Positions 50,323 to 59,873 of a DNA stretch of 64,000 nucleotides are shown here, piece after piece (positions within the stretch are counted from its first letter, which is position 1; the number at the start of each line of letters is the position of its first letter). The translations under genes were made by a program, and so were the position numbers. The notes under the pieces are model-generated. The model had not been told where the DNA came from. It did not search any database and saw nothing but the letters and a program-made list of their open reading frames with translations. Source of the DNA: Paucibacter aquatile (lineage in GTDB: Bacteria > Pseudomonadota > Gammaproteobacteria > Burkholderiales > Burkholderiaceae_C); assembly GCF_002885975.1 (NCBI RefSeq), contig NZ_POSP01000004.1, forward strand, positions 820,371-884,370, read 5' to 3'.

Positions 50323-52352
50323 GGTGCAGCCGCGCGGGCGCGCGCTGTGCTCTGGTCCTGGCCGCGCTGAGCAGCATGGCTGCGCATGCCGAGCTGCGGC
50401 TGCACGGTGTATTCGGCGATCACATGGTGCTGCAGCGCGCCGTGCCCATCCCGGTCTGGGGCCAGGCAGAACCCGGCGAGCGCGTCGAGCTGCGCCTGCA
50501 TGGGCAGCGCCAGACCGTGCAGGCCGATGCCCTAGGCCGCTGGCGCCTTCAGCTGCGCCCGGAGGCGGCCGGTGGCCCCTACCGGCTGGAGCTGCGTGGC
50601 GAGCGCAGCGATCAGGTGGTAGTGCTGCGTGATGTGCTGGTCGGCGATGTCTGGCTGACCTCGGGCCAGTCGAATATGGAATGGGCGCTGCGTGACTCTT
50701 TCGGTGGTCCGGCCGAAGCGGCTGCGGCCCAGGACCCCGGCCTGCGACACCTCAAGATGGCTCACCGCACGGCCACTCAGCCGCAGAGCGATCTGGCGCC
50801 CGCGCCTTGGCAAGCCGCCACCGGGCCCCAAGCGGCGGACTTCAGTGCCGTGGCCTACCACTTCGCCAAGCAATTGCGGCAGAAGCAGCCGGGCGTGCCC
50901 ATCGGCCTGCTCAATGTCTCCTGGGGTGGCACCCAGATCGAGAGCTGGATGAGCCGCGAGGCCCTGGCCCGCCAGCCCGATATCGCCCCCTTGCTGGTCA
51001 GCATGCCGGACTCGCCGCAGGCCTTTGCAGCGCGCTACCAGGCGCGCATGGACGCCTTGCTCACGGCTTGGCAGGGCAGGGGGGCGACCGAGCCAGGGCA
51101 GGCTCTGGCCCACTGGGCCCGCGCCGATTGGGACGACAGCCGCTGGCCGCAGCTGCAGGCGCCGGGCATGTGGGAAGGCCAAGGCCTGAGCGATCTGGAT
51201 GGCACGGTCTGGTACCGCCGCAGCCTGCAGCTCAGCGAAGCGCAGGCCGCGGCGCCTGATGCCGTGCTGAACCTGGGCCTGGTTGACGATTGCGATGAAA
51301 GTTTCGTCAACGGCCAAGCCGTGGGCGGCCAGTGTGGCTGGGACCAGCCGCGCCGCTACGCCCTGGCGCCCGGCCTGCTGCGCGCCGGCCTGAATGTGAT
51401 CGCGGTGCGCGTGCGCGACACCGGCGGCGGCGGTGGTCTGCATGGCCGGCCTGAGGGCCTGGCCTTGCAGCTCGGCGGGCAGGCGCTGAGCCTGGCCGGG
51501 CCCTGGCGGGCCCAGGTTGAATCGCTGCTCGAGAAGCCCGAGCTGGGGCCCAATGATCTGCCCTCGCTGCTGTTCAACGGCATGCTCAGCCCGCTGCAGG
51601 GCCTGCCGATTCGCGGCATGCTCTGGTACCAGGGCGAGAGCAATGTGCCGCGTGCGGCCCAGTACGAGCGCCTGCTGCCGGCCTTCATCAACGATCTGCG
51701 CGCGCGCTGGGGCCAGGGCGAGTTTCCTTTCTTCATCGTGCAGCTGGCGGCCGATCAGCCCTGGCAGAACAACAGCCTGCAGGGCAGCGCCTGGGCCGAG
51801 TTGCGCGAGGCGCAGGCGAGGGCGCTGCGCCTGCCCCGCACCGGCCTGGTGCTCAGCAGCGACCTGACCGACGATGGCAATCTGCACCCGCGCCACAAGC
51901 GCGAGCTGGGTGAGCGGCTGGCGGCGCTGGCCCTCGAAGACGCGAAAGCCGAGAAGAACGCCAAGCCAAACGGCAAGCCGAAGGCCAAGCTGAACCCGCA
52001 GGTCCACGGCCGGGTTCACGGCCCGCTCTTGCAGCGCATGCGCATCCACGGATCCGCCGTGGAGCTGAGCTTCACCCAAACCGCGGGCGGCCTGTACTGC
52101 CCGGACGCCGAGATTCGCGGCTTCACCGTGGCCGGCGCCGATGGCGTGTTTCATCCGGCCCATGCGCAGCTGATCGGCAAGCATCGTGTGCGCGTGAGCA
52201 GCCCCGCCGTGCCTCAGCCGCAGGCCCTGCGCTACGGCTGGCTTGACAACCCGCAGCCGATCAATCTCTTCAACCGCGCCGGCCAGTCCGCCATGGCGTT
52301 CCGCAGCGACCGCTGGCCGCGCCTGACCGAGACGCAAAGCTATGGCTTCTGA
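50319..52352 (+). CDS. SGNH esterase, sialate O-acetylesterase-like, with beta-sandwich insert
   Basis: A GTG at 50319 overlaps the GH30 stop and starts a 677-aa product with signal peptide (CALVLAALSSMAAHAEL). The family start LHGVFGDHMVLQRAVPIPVWG, the nucleophile-Ser block VWLTSGQSNMEW, LLNVSWGGTQIESWM, WYQGESN and SDLTDDGNLHPRHK (catalytic Asp/His) are all present. A beta-sandwich of ~130 residues is inserted at about 280-400. A Lys/Asn-rich stretch (KAEKNAKPNGKPKAKLN) stands out near residue 545. Such enzymes remove acetyl groups from sugars so that glycosidases can act. The true start is a GTG, not an ATG. Confidence 0.87.
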   Translation: MRCSRAGARCALVLAALSSMAAHAELRLHGVFGDHMVLQRAVPIPVWGQAEPGERVELRLHGQRQTVQADALGRWRLQLRPEAAGGPYRLELRGERSDQVVVLRDVLVGDVWLTSGQSNMEWALRDSFGGPAEAAAAQDPGLRHLKMAHRTATQPQSDLAPAPWQAATGPQAADFSAVAYHFAKQLRQKQPGVPIGLLNVSWGGTQIESWMSREALARQPDIAPLLVSMPDSPQAFAARYQARMDALLTAWQGRGATEPGQALAHWARADWDDSRWPQLQAPGMWEGQGLSDLDGTVWYRRSLQLSEAQAAAPDAVLNLGLVDDCDESFVNGQAVGGQCGWDQPRRYALAPGLLRAGLNVIAVRVRDTGGGGGLHGRPEGLALQLGGQALSLAGPWRAQVESLLEKPELGPNDLPSLLFNGMLSPLQGLPIRGMLWYQGESNVPRAAQYERLLPAFINDLRARWGQGEFPFFIVQLAADQPWQNNSLQGSAWAELREAQARALRLPRTGLVLSSDLTDDGNLHPRHKRELGERLAALALEDAKAEKNAKPNGKPKAKLNPQVHGRVHGPLLQRMRIHGSAVELSFTQTAGGLYCPDAEIRGFTVAGADGVFHPAHAQLIGKHRVRVSSPAVPQPQALRYGWLDNPQPINLFNRAGQSAMAFRSDRWPRLTETQSYGF

Positions 52353-53997
52353 ATCGACTGGAAGTCTCGAAAAAGCCGCCTGCAAGGCGCTGCTGCTCGG
52401 GGCCTTGTCCCTGGGTTGCGGCCTGCTCCTTGCGGCACCCGCAGCACCTGCGGCCCCGCCCATTCCCTTGGCTGCGGTGCTGCCGCAGCCGCAGCGGCTA
52501 CAAGCGCTGGAAAATCAAGCGCCGTTTGAGCTCGACCGGAGGGTGCAGGTCTGGGCCGATCCGGCCTTGCGGGCGCCGGCACAGGCCTTGGCGCGCGAGC
52601 TGGGCCTGCGCCCGGCCCGTTCTGGTCAAGCACCGGCGACCGGCGCCCCGGGCCGGCAGATCCGCCTGGCCCTGGCGAAAGATCTGCCGGCCGTGGCGGG
52701 TGCCTACCGCTTGCGCATGGCCGGCGAGGCCCTCGTCATCGAAGCGGCCGAGGCCAGCGGCGCCTTCTACGCCGGCCAGACCTTGCGCCAGCTTCTGCCG
52801 CCGGCTTGGCGCCCCCGGGGTGATGCCCGCGTCCGCCTGCCGGCCGCCGAGATCGAGGACGCGCCGCGCTTTGCCTGGCGCGGCCTCATGCTCGATGTGG
52901 CCCGGCACTTTCACGATGCTGCTCGCGTCAAGCGGGTGATCGACCAGATGGCGGCCTACAAGCTCAACCGCTTGCATCTGCATCTGAGCGACGACCAGGG
53001 TTGGCGTGTGCAGCTGCGCAGCCTGCCGCGGCTCAGCCAGGTCGGTGGGCGCGGCAGTCATTCGCAGCCCAATACGGGCCCGGCGCGGTACTTCAGCGAG
53101 GCCGATGTGCGGGAGATCGTGCGTTATGCCGCCGCGCGCCATATCGAGGTGGTGCCCGAGATCGACATGCCGGGCCACAGCGGGGCCGCGGCGCGCGCCT
53201 ACCCCGAGTTCTTTGACGGCCGCGTCACCTTCAACCCGGCCAAGCCCGAGACCTACCGCTTCATCGACACCCTGCTGGGCGATCTGGTGCGCCTGTTCCC
53301 GGGCCGCTACCTGCATTTCGGCGGCGACGAGGTCTGGGTGAACAACACCCGCTGGAAGGACATGCCCGAGGTCATGGCCCTGGCGCGCAAGCTCACACCG
53401 GCCGATCAAGCGCCGCAGCTCAAGGCGGTGGAGGCGGACTTCGCGCGCCGCGTGGTGCAGCTGATCCAGAAGCATGGCCGCATTCCCATCGGCTGGGACG
53501 AGGTGATCGCCGCCGGGCTTGATGATCCTGCGCTGCTCGTGCAGTGGTGGCGCATGGACAAGCCCGAGGCGGCACGTCAGGCGCTGCAGCAGGGGCAGTC
53601 GCTGATCTTGTCGCCGTCCGACCGCATGTACCTGGACTACGCCGCCGGCCTGGGTGAACCGGGCGCACCCTGGGAAGGCAACACCGGCGGCCCGGTCTCG
53701 GTCGAAAAGATCGTGGCCTGGGAGCCCATGCCAGAAGGCTTGAGCGAGGCGGAGCGCCAGCGCGTGCTGGGTATCGAGGCGCCGCTGTGGACCGAGAACG
53801 TGCGCAGCGAAAGCTATCTGCAGTTCATGCTCTATCCGCGTCTGGCGGCGGTGGCCGAGGTGGCCTGGCGTCAGAGCGCCAATTCCAGCCCGGCCGCGTT
53901 TGTGAAGCGCCTGGCACCGCATATCCAGCGCTGGAAGGCCCAGGGCCTCAATGTGCGGGGCAGCCTGGAAGACGCACACCGCTACCGATTGCATTGA
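52342..53997 (+). CDS. GH20 beta-N-acetylhexosaminidase
   Basis: The 551-aa exported protein has a signal peptide (LGCGLLLAAPAAPAAPP), the GH20 N-terminal alpha/beta domain, and the barrel with FAWRGLMLDVARHF, NRLHLHLSDDQGWRVQ and VVPEIDMPGHSGAA. The catalytic Asp-Glu pair lies in LHFGGDEVW (~residue 328). It releases terminal GlcNAc or GalNAc, for example from chitin-oligosaccharides. It overlaps the esterase gene by 11 bases and closes the operon. Its presence suggests that the locus targets fungal wall (beta-glucan plus chitin) rather than pure glucan; inference. Confidence 0.93.
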   Translation: MASESTGSLEKAACKALLLGALSLGCGLLLAAPAAPAAPPIPLAAVLPQPQRLQALENQAPFELDRRVQVWADPALRAPAQALARELGLRPARSGQAPATGAPGRQIRLALAKDLPAVAGAYRLRMAGEALVIEAAEASGAFYAGQTLRQLLPPAWRPRGDARVRLPAAEIEDAPRFAWRGLMLDVARHFHDAARVKRVIDQMAAYKLNRLHLHLSDDQGWRVQLRSLPRLSQVGGRGSHSQPNTGPARYFSEADVREIVRYAAARHIEVVPEIDMPGHSGAAARAYPEFFDGRVTFNPAKPETYRFIDTLLGDLVRLFPGRYLHFGGDEVWVNNTRWKDMPEVMALARKLTPADQAPQLKAVEADFARRVVQLIQKHGRIPIGWDEVIAAGLDDPALLVQWWRMDKPEAARQALQQGQSLILSPSDRMYLDYAAGLGEPGAPWEGNTGGPVSVEKIVAWEPMPEGLSEAERQRVLGIEAPLWTENVRSESYLQFMLYPRLAAVAEVAWRQSANSSPAAFVKRLAPHIQRWKAQGLNVRGSLEDAHRYRLH

Positions 53998-54107
53998 GCG
54001 CTGGGGTCACGCTTGGTTCGAAGCACCCAAATCCTTGTCGACTGCGACGGGCCTGAACCGAGCGATCTCTAGAATGTGCTAATCCAATATTCAAGCGGTC
54101 GCCCACC

Positions 54108-54437
54108 ATGCAGTTTTCATCTTCCCTCGCGGTGCTTCTCTCCTTGCTGCTTTTGGGCTGTAGCTCAAGTCCAAGGTCCCCTTCAGGGACGCTTCAAGAA
54201 GACTACCCAACAGCCCGTCTGCGTTGTCTCGGTCTCGCGGATACAAAGGAATCCATCGTTCTGTCTGCGGGGCTGATTCGACAAAGTGTCAACATCTCAG
54301 GTGGCATCAACCATTCCTTTTACGCGGCTTGCATGGAGAAGGCCGGACACTCGCCGAGTTCGTTATCAATTTCGCAGAATCCTTCCGCCTCAATCACTCC
54401 GACACAATCGGCGCGGGCCTCGGAGGCGGCGCGCTAG
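54108..54437 (+). CDS. Small putative lipoprotein
   Basis: The 109-aa product has a signal sequence with lipobox LLLGC (Cys18) followed by a Ser-rich segment. No known domain is recognised in the rest (two Cys, one of them in SFYAACMEKAG). A TAGAAT -10-like element at 54070-54075 lies 32 bases upstream. Base composition is lower in GC than the operon before it. It may be a recently acquired or lineage-specific gene. Function unknown. Confidence 0.55.
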   Translation: MQFSSSLAVLLSLLLLGCSSSPRSPSGTLQEDYPTARLRCLGLADTKESIVLSAGLIRQSVNISGGINHSFYAACMEKAGHSPSSLSISQNPSASITPTQSARASEAAR

Positions 54438-54508
54438 CCAGTTGCGCATTTGTAATTTCAAGAGGCTGAATCGCCGCAGCTTCAGTGGGTCGTTGTTCTT
54501 GGTTCAGC

Positions 54509-55922
<1,414 letters not shown>

Positions 55923-55994
55923 GGCTGCGCCGAGGCTTGACAAAGCTGCGACTTATTGCCTCAGGAATTTTGCGGCCGCAGCCGATAGGCAATC

Positions 55995-56351
55995 ATGCTT
56001 AATCGACTGCCCAAAGACCCCGGTTCAATGGCCGATCTACTGGCCGACATTGGCAACCCATCAGCACATGAAATCGCCAAAAAACTAGGCGTATCCCGAC
56101 GCACCGCCGACCGCTGGAGAACCGAGAAAGCACCACGGATAGCCCGCCTGGCTTTGTGGTGGCTGTCGCGCGAAGGCCACAGCGTTTGGGATTGCGAGAT
56201 GGCCACCCGAACACAAATGGCCATTCAGACCAACGAGGCGCTATGGCGAGAAGTCAGGCAACTGCGGGAGCAGATTGCATTGATGACGCGGAACACGACT
56301 GCGCCACTTGGACGAACACACCCCGCGAACGACAGAACGGCCCTCGGCTAG
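55995..56351 (+). CDS. Phage regulator-like protein (DUF3653-like), unit 1
   Basis: The 118-aa protein has an N-terminal helix-turn-helix (ANIAKKLGVSRRTADRW-type spacing, here EIAKKLGVSRRTADRW) and the block RIARLALWWLSREGHS. That block, and the following Trp-rich segment, match DUF3653 phage proteins. A coiled-coil C-terminus follows (ALWREVRQLREQIALM). It is intact here and frameshifted in the second unit. It sits 72 bases inside attL and converges with zot. It may regulate phage genes; the exact role is unknown. Confidence 0.72.
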   Translation: MLNRLPKDPGSMADLLADIGNPSAHEIAKKLGVSRRTADRWRTEKAPRIARLALWWLSREGHSVWDCEMATRTQMAIQTNEALWREVRQLREQIALMTRNTTAPLGRTHPANDRTALG

Positions 56352-56443
56352 GCCATTGCCCGCAATGGCTACGCCTCAGGCCTTTCTGCTGGACAGACCC
56401 AAGCAACGCCCTACGGGCTCACTGGGGCACGCCCCAGCCCCCG
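56352..56443. terminator. Two hairpins between convergent regulator and zot genes
   Basis: GCCATTG-CCCG-CAATGGC (56352-56369) and CTGGGGC-AC-GCCCCAG (56422-56437) lie in the 92 bases between the two genes. Neither has a long T tract. They could end both transcripts or be phage DNA structures. Confidence 0.5.
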
Positions 56444-57496
56444 CTATTGCTTGACCGTAGCCGGTGGCTCTGCTGGCTGTTTGGCAGGCTCAGCGACGGC
56501 ATGCGCGGGCACCGAGACACCAGCCCACGCGATGAAAAACCCGCCATCAGCGATGGAGCGACAAAGGCTCTCCGGCGTGTCCAATTTCGTGCCCTGCTGC
56601 GACCAGCAGCCGCAGCGCTTTTTGCTGGCGATGCATGCCGCAGGGTATGGGGCCTGTGTCGGCTTGGTTACCTCATCGTAGGCCGGGGCCGTATGAGGCA
56701 AGCCCTCAATGCGCGGCTGATAGGCCTGCGCGTATTCGACGGGCGTGGATGCCCTCGCCTGCTGGGCCTGGCCGCCCACAGTGGCAATAGGCGCAGATGC
56801 TGCACCAGGCGCAAAAACACCAGCTTGGCCAGATGCATCGGCTTTACCTAAACCCATGCCAATCCGCAAACCTACAACGCCAAGAATGGGAGAACCAATA
56901 AGAAGGGCAATCAATACCCAAACCTTGAAAGGGATTTTCCGCTTATGGGTGTGGGCCTCGGCGCTTTTGTAGTAGGCGTAAGCCTTTTTATTGAATTTGT
57001 ATAGATGCTTGATCGAATCGGTGCGGGTTTTATCGCAGTTATCTTTCACTGCGCCCCATTCATGCACCGTCGATACCTGCATACCGAATTTGCGAACAGC
57101 GTGCAGATGGCGACCGACCAGGCGACGAATACCAACATGCAATTGGCTAGGGTGCTGGCAAATAAGTACCAGGTCAATGCCCTTGCCCCGGTGGGTTTCC
57201 ATCGCAGGCTCAGCCCAAACTGGGGCGGCCTGGCTGGTAGGCCGAGGCCGAAAGCCTGGCACTTTCTGGCATTCATCGATGACGACAATACTGCCAGGCG
57301 GGCAGCTGGGCCATTCCTCAACCTTAATAGGCGTCCACGGCAATGTCAGCTCAACGATACCCGGGGCGGAATCGTCGCCCTGATCGCGCTGGACATAGAA
57401 AATAGGCCGCTGCGTTTGCTGGCGCAAAACCTCCAGCCGGTCGATTGTGTAAAGGCTCTTGCATGCACCAGGCAAGCCCGTCTGTAGCTCAATCAT
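56444..57496 (-). CDS. zot: Zonular occludens toxin-family (pI-like) phage assembly ATPase, unit 1
   Basis: The 350-aa protein is the filamentous-phage assembly/export protein. The N-terminal ATPase shows a P-loop variant GLPGACKS (residues 8-15; Cys replaces the usual Gly) and Walker B GSIVVIDECQ. A single membrane helix (VWVLIALLIGSPILGVVGL, ~202-220) and a periplasmic C-terminus with Cys pairs (CIASKKRCGCW) follow. It forms the inner-membrane part of the extrusion machine. The start abuts the pVI gene stop. The copy in the second unit is broken. Confidence 0.92.
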   Translation of the reverse strand: MIELQTGLPGACKSLYTIDRLEVLRQQTQRPIFYVQRDQGDDSAPGIVELTLPWTPIKVEEWPSCPPGSIVVIDECQKVPGFRPRPTSQAAPVWAEPAMETHRGKGIDLVLICQHPSQLHVGIRRLVGRHLHAVRKFGMQVSTVHEWGAVKDNCDKTRTDSIKHLYKFNKKAYAYYKSAEAHTHKRKIPFKVWVLIALLIGSPILGVVGLRIGMGLGKADASGQAGVFAPGAASAPIATVGGQAQQARASTPVEYAQAYQPRIEGLPHTAPAYDEVTKPTQAPYPAACIASKKRCGCWSQQGTKLDTPESLCRSIADGGFFIAWAGVSVPAHAVAEPAKQPAEPPATVKQ

Positions 57497-57826
57497 TTAA
57501 CCACCTGGCGAGCGCTGGATTGATTTAACGATGGTCCCACTCTGCAAACCACTCACGACAAGTGAAGCCATCCAGGCGCTGAAATAGACATTGATGACAG
57601 CGGGCACCTGCAATAACTGAATGACCGTATATACATCGCCTGGCAGCGCCGCGAACTTTTGCGAGGCCTGATCGCGTATCCATTCAGCTGTCAAATTGAC
57701 GCCCTGATAAGCAACAAAACCAACGCCGAGACTTACCAATACCCGACCAACGAGAGTACCGACAGCAGCAGTAATGCCGCCGATGATAGAACCAATAAGC
57801 AGGGGTACACCGAGAGGCAAAGGCAT
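57497..57826 (-). CDS. Minor coat protein, pVI-like (DUF2523)
   Basis: The 109-aa hydrophobic protein has three predicted membrane segments (GVPLLIGSIIGGITAAVGTLVG, VLVSLGVGFVAYQGV, VINVYFSAWMASLVVSGL). It lies directly upstream of zot, the position of pVI in inoviruses. It caps the virion end with pIII and anchors it in the membrane before release. Confidence 0.85.
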   Translation of the reverse strand: MPLPLGVPLLIGSIIGGITAAVGTLVGRVLVSLGVGFVAYQGVNLTAEWIRDQASQKFAALPGDVYTVIQLLQVPAVINVYFSAWMASLVVSGLQSGTIVKSIQRSPGG

Positions 57827-57828
57827 GA

Positions 57829-59154
57829 TCAGAACTTTCTAAATACGAAGAAACCAGCATGGAGCAGCGAAAAGGCAAACGCCATGTGCCCCATCCAGCG
57901 CAGCGGATCGCACAGCTTAGAAAAAGGAATCACAGCCGATTTACCCGCGACAGATACTGTCTTATCAGCCAGGCAAGACGCCGCACCCTCTTGAGGCCGG
58001 AACAAGCTGCCGAACGATTGCGACTCCAAACCCTTGAGGGGATGCCCATCTGGCTGGGCCTGGCTGTTCATCGCAGCGTCACCAACCTCTGAAAGCGCGT
58101 TAGGCGTGTCGTATAACTGGCAATTGCGTTGATGAATTTCGCGAGCCATGGCGCACTGAACAGCGTCACCGTCACACGTATAGCCGCCGCCACAATTACC
58201 ACCCCACCGGCCCTCTTTACAAATCTGTAACCCGGGGTTTTCTTGACAGAAATTTTCTTTCGGTTTTTCCTGACTGGCAGTACCCACAACAGTCCCATTT
58301 TTATCAGTGACCGTGGTAGTAGTCGTGCAAGTTGATTGATTACATACTGTGTTTGTGGTGGCAGTTCCCCCATCAGGCAAATTAGGGCCGCCAGGCGTAG
58401 TATTGCCAGCAGCAGCACCAGAAGCAGAAGTCGAAGCGCCAGGAATAGAAGTAGAAGCACAAGGCACACAGACCTGAGTACCGTTAATAGTCCCGGGACA
58501 TTGACCGGCGGGACATTGCTTAGGAGCCTCAGAAGTGGTTTCGCCAGTATTGGCACCATCGCCGCCAACTTTGCCGCCGCAGGCCTGGCCGGTGTATTTG
58601 TACGGCCAGGACATATAGAGAGAACCATCAGGAGCGGCCTTAACAGATGCCGGATTAACGCCGCAGCCATCCATGCATTGCTCGCCGGGGTTTTCTATTT
58701 TGCGATCAGGCTGCGTAACAGCGGAATACGAGCCCTTTACAGGGCACGAATATGGATTGCAGCTCAAGCCGTCGCCCGAAGGCTTGAAACCTTGATTGCA
58801 TTCACAGAGCTTATTAGGCAGCTCGGTGGAATTCGCAGGGCACATAGAAACATTTTGCTGCTTAGCCTGGCGAACCCAAGAATAAGAACCATACCCAGGT
58901 TCCATATATGAGCCGCTGCAATTGGCAACGCCGCTAGTTCCCTCGCCAGAACCACACTGCAAAGGCGTAATAATCGTTTTGCCCTTTGTTTCAGCCTGCC
59001 AAGCTGGAGAACAAGCAGCATAAGGACTGGCACCAGCACCAGAGCCGCATTGCCAACCAGCTTGGACCTGGGGAATAGACCGACCAAATGCCGCGACCTG
59101 GCCGCACATAAGCACCAGGCCGAATAAAACAATCAATCGTTTAAAAGTATCCAC
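57829..59154 (-). CDS. Adsorption/attachment protein, pIII-like
   Basis: The 441-aa product starts at a GTG, has a signal peptide (LIVLFGLVLMCGQVAAFG), a Cys-rich N-terminal region and a Gly/Ser/Thr-rich linker (SIPGASTSASGAAAGNTTPGG). A Cys-containing C-domain (NFCQENPGLQICKEGRWGGNC) and a final membrane anchor (MGHMAFAFSLLHAGFFVF) follow. This is the layout of pIII, which binds the host pilus and TolA. Sequence of this protein normally decides host range. It is intact. Confidence 0.85.
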   Translation of the reverse strand: MDTFKRLIVLFGLVLMCGQVAAFGRSIPQVQAGWQCGSGAGASPYAACSPAWQAETKGKTIITPLQCGSGEGTSGVANCSGSYMEPGYGSYSWVRQAKQQNVSMCPANSTELPNKLCECNQGFKPSGDGLSCNPYSCPVKGSYSAVTQPDRKIENPGEQCMDGCGVNPASVKAAPDGSLYMSWPYKYTGQACGGKVGGDGANTGETTSEAPKQCPAGQCPGTINGTQVCVPCASTSIPGASTSASGAAAGNTTPGGPNLPDGGTATTNTVCNQSTCTTTTTVTDKNGTVVGTASQEKPKENFCQENPGLQICKEGRWGGNCGGGYTCDGDAVQCAMAREIHQRNCQLYDTPNALSEVGDAAMNSQAQPDGHPLKGLESQSFGSLFRPQEGAASCLADKTVSVAGKSAVIPFSKLCDPLRWMGHMAFAFSLLHAGFFVFRKF

Positions 59155-59192
59155 AGGCCACCCAGTAAAGCCAGAATTACATATATGCCCAT
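59133..59192 (-). CDS. Tiny hydrophobic ORF, candidate pVII/pIX-like
   Basis: A 19-codon ORF (MGIYVILALLGGLWILLND) starts at 59192, preceded by a GGGGGGG run about 6 bases upstream. It overlaps the pIII start by 22 bases in another frame. A single hydrophobic segment and position between pVIII and pIII match the tiny pVII/pIX virion proteins, but the length is shorter than usual (about 32). Sequence evidence alone is modest. Confidence 0.45.
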   Translation of the reverse strand: MGIYVILALLGGLWILLND

Positions 59193-59233
59193 CTCACACC
59201 CCCCCTTATTAATGACCTGGCACGCAAACCATT

Positions 59234-59253
59234 AAAAAAGGGGCCGAAGCCCC
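59234..59253 (-). terminator. Central phage terminator after pVIII
   Basis: On the minus strand GGGGC-TTCG-GCCCC is followed by TTTTTT. It lies just after the pVIII gene, as the central terminator does in F-specific filamentous phages, and helps produce abundant pVIII mRNA. Confidence 0.92.
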
Positions 59254-59259
59254 GGAAGA

Positions 59260-59484
59260 TCAAGCGGCGCGAGCCATCCACTTGAAAACCTTGGTCGCCA
59301 CCACCACTCCGAACACGGCCAAGCCGATGACGAGCACGGCAGCGCCGGCCTCGGTGATGGTGGCAACAGCCGCGGTGGTGTCGATCGCAGCATGGGAAGC
59401 GGTGGAGCCAACCAGCGAGCCAACGGCAACCAGGCCAGCGCGAGCCTTCTTGTTTGCGACAACGCGAGCGAACATCTTGTTCAT
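59260..59484 (-). CDS. Major coat protein, pVIII-like
   Basis: The 74-aa precursor has a basic N-terminus and signal peptide to about residue 32 (VGSLVGSTASHA), leaving a mature ~42-aa helix. That helix is acidic and Thr/Ala-rich at the N-terminus (AIDTTAAVATITEAG), hydrophobic in the middle (AAVLVIGLAVFGVVVA) and basic at the C-terminus (TKVFKWMARAA). This is the exact charge plan of filamentous phage coat subunits. It is followed by the central terminator. Confidence 0.93.
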   Translation of the reverse strand: MNKMFARVVANKKARAGLVAVGSLVGSTASHAAIDTTAAVATITEAGAAVLVIGLAVFGVVVATKVFKWMARAA

Positions 59485-59873
59485 GAAATTTCCCTTTCAG
59501 GTGTGCCGTCAGTGTTGAGAGCGCGGGCCAAAGCTTTAAGACACCAAGCACTCACCCAGACTGCGGCGACGGCACCCGCAATCGAGGCCCCATCCTCTAG
59601 GGATAGGTGAAAAGGAGATGAATCGATAGAGCACGGAACAGCGTAATATTCAAAGGATGAAGGAAGTACCGTGTTGCAAGTACCACCGGTGACCTTGGAC
59701 CAATACACCTGAACCCAGGCACGATCAGCAGTGCCAGACACAAGGTAAGTCCCCATAAACGGGCAGTTAGTCTGAGTGACGGCAGATACAGGCGGCAAAG
59801 TGTTCACATACGCCTGCGCTGCGTCCTTGACCGTGGGAAAACACACAGCCCCCTGCTGATAGCCATTAGGCAT
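59481..59873 (-). CDS. Phage membrane protein of unknown function, upstream of pVIII
   Basis: The 130-aa product has four Cys in its N-terminal two-thirds (VCFPTVKDAAQAYV, QTNCPFMGTYLV, GGTCNTVLP, AVPCSID) and a C-terminal membrane helix (GASIAGAVAAVWVSAWCL). It overlaps the rep 3' end by 8 bases and the pVIII start by 4. It has no recognisable signal sequence. A similar small protein occupies this place in several Ralstonia-type inoviruses; its function is not known to me. Confidence 0.7.
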   Translation of the reverse strand: MPNGYQQGAVCFPTVKDAAQAYVNTLPPVSAVTQTNCPFMGTYLVSGTADRAWVQVYWSKVTGGTCNTVLPSSFEYYAVPCSIDSSPFHLSLEDGASIAGAVAAVWVSAWCLKALARALNTDGTPEREIS

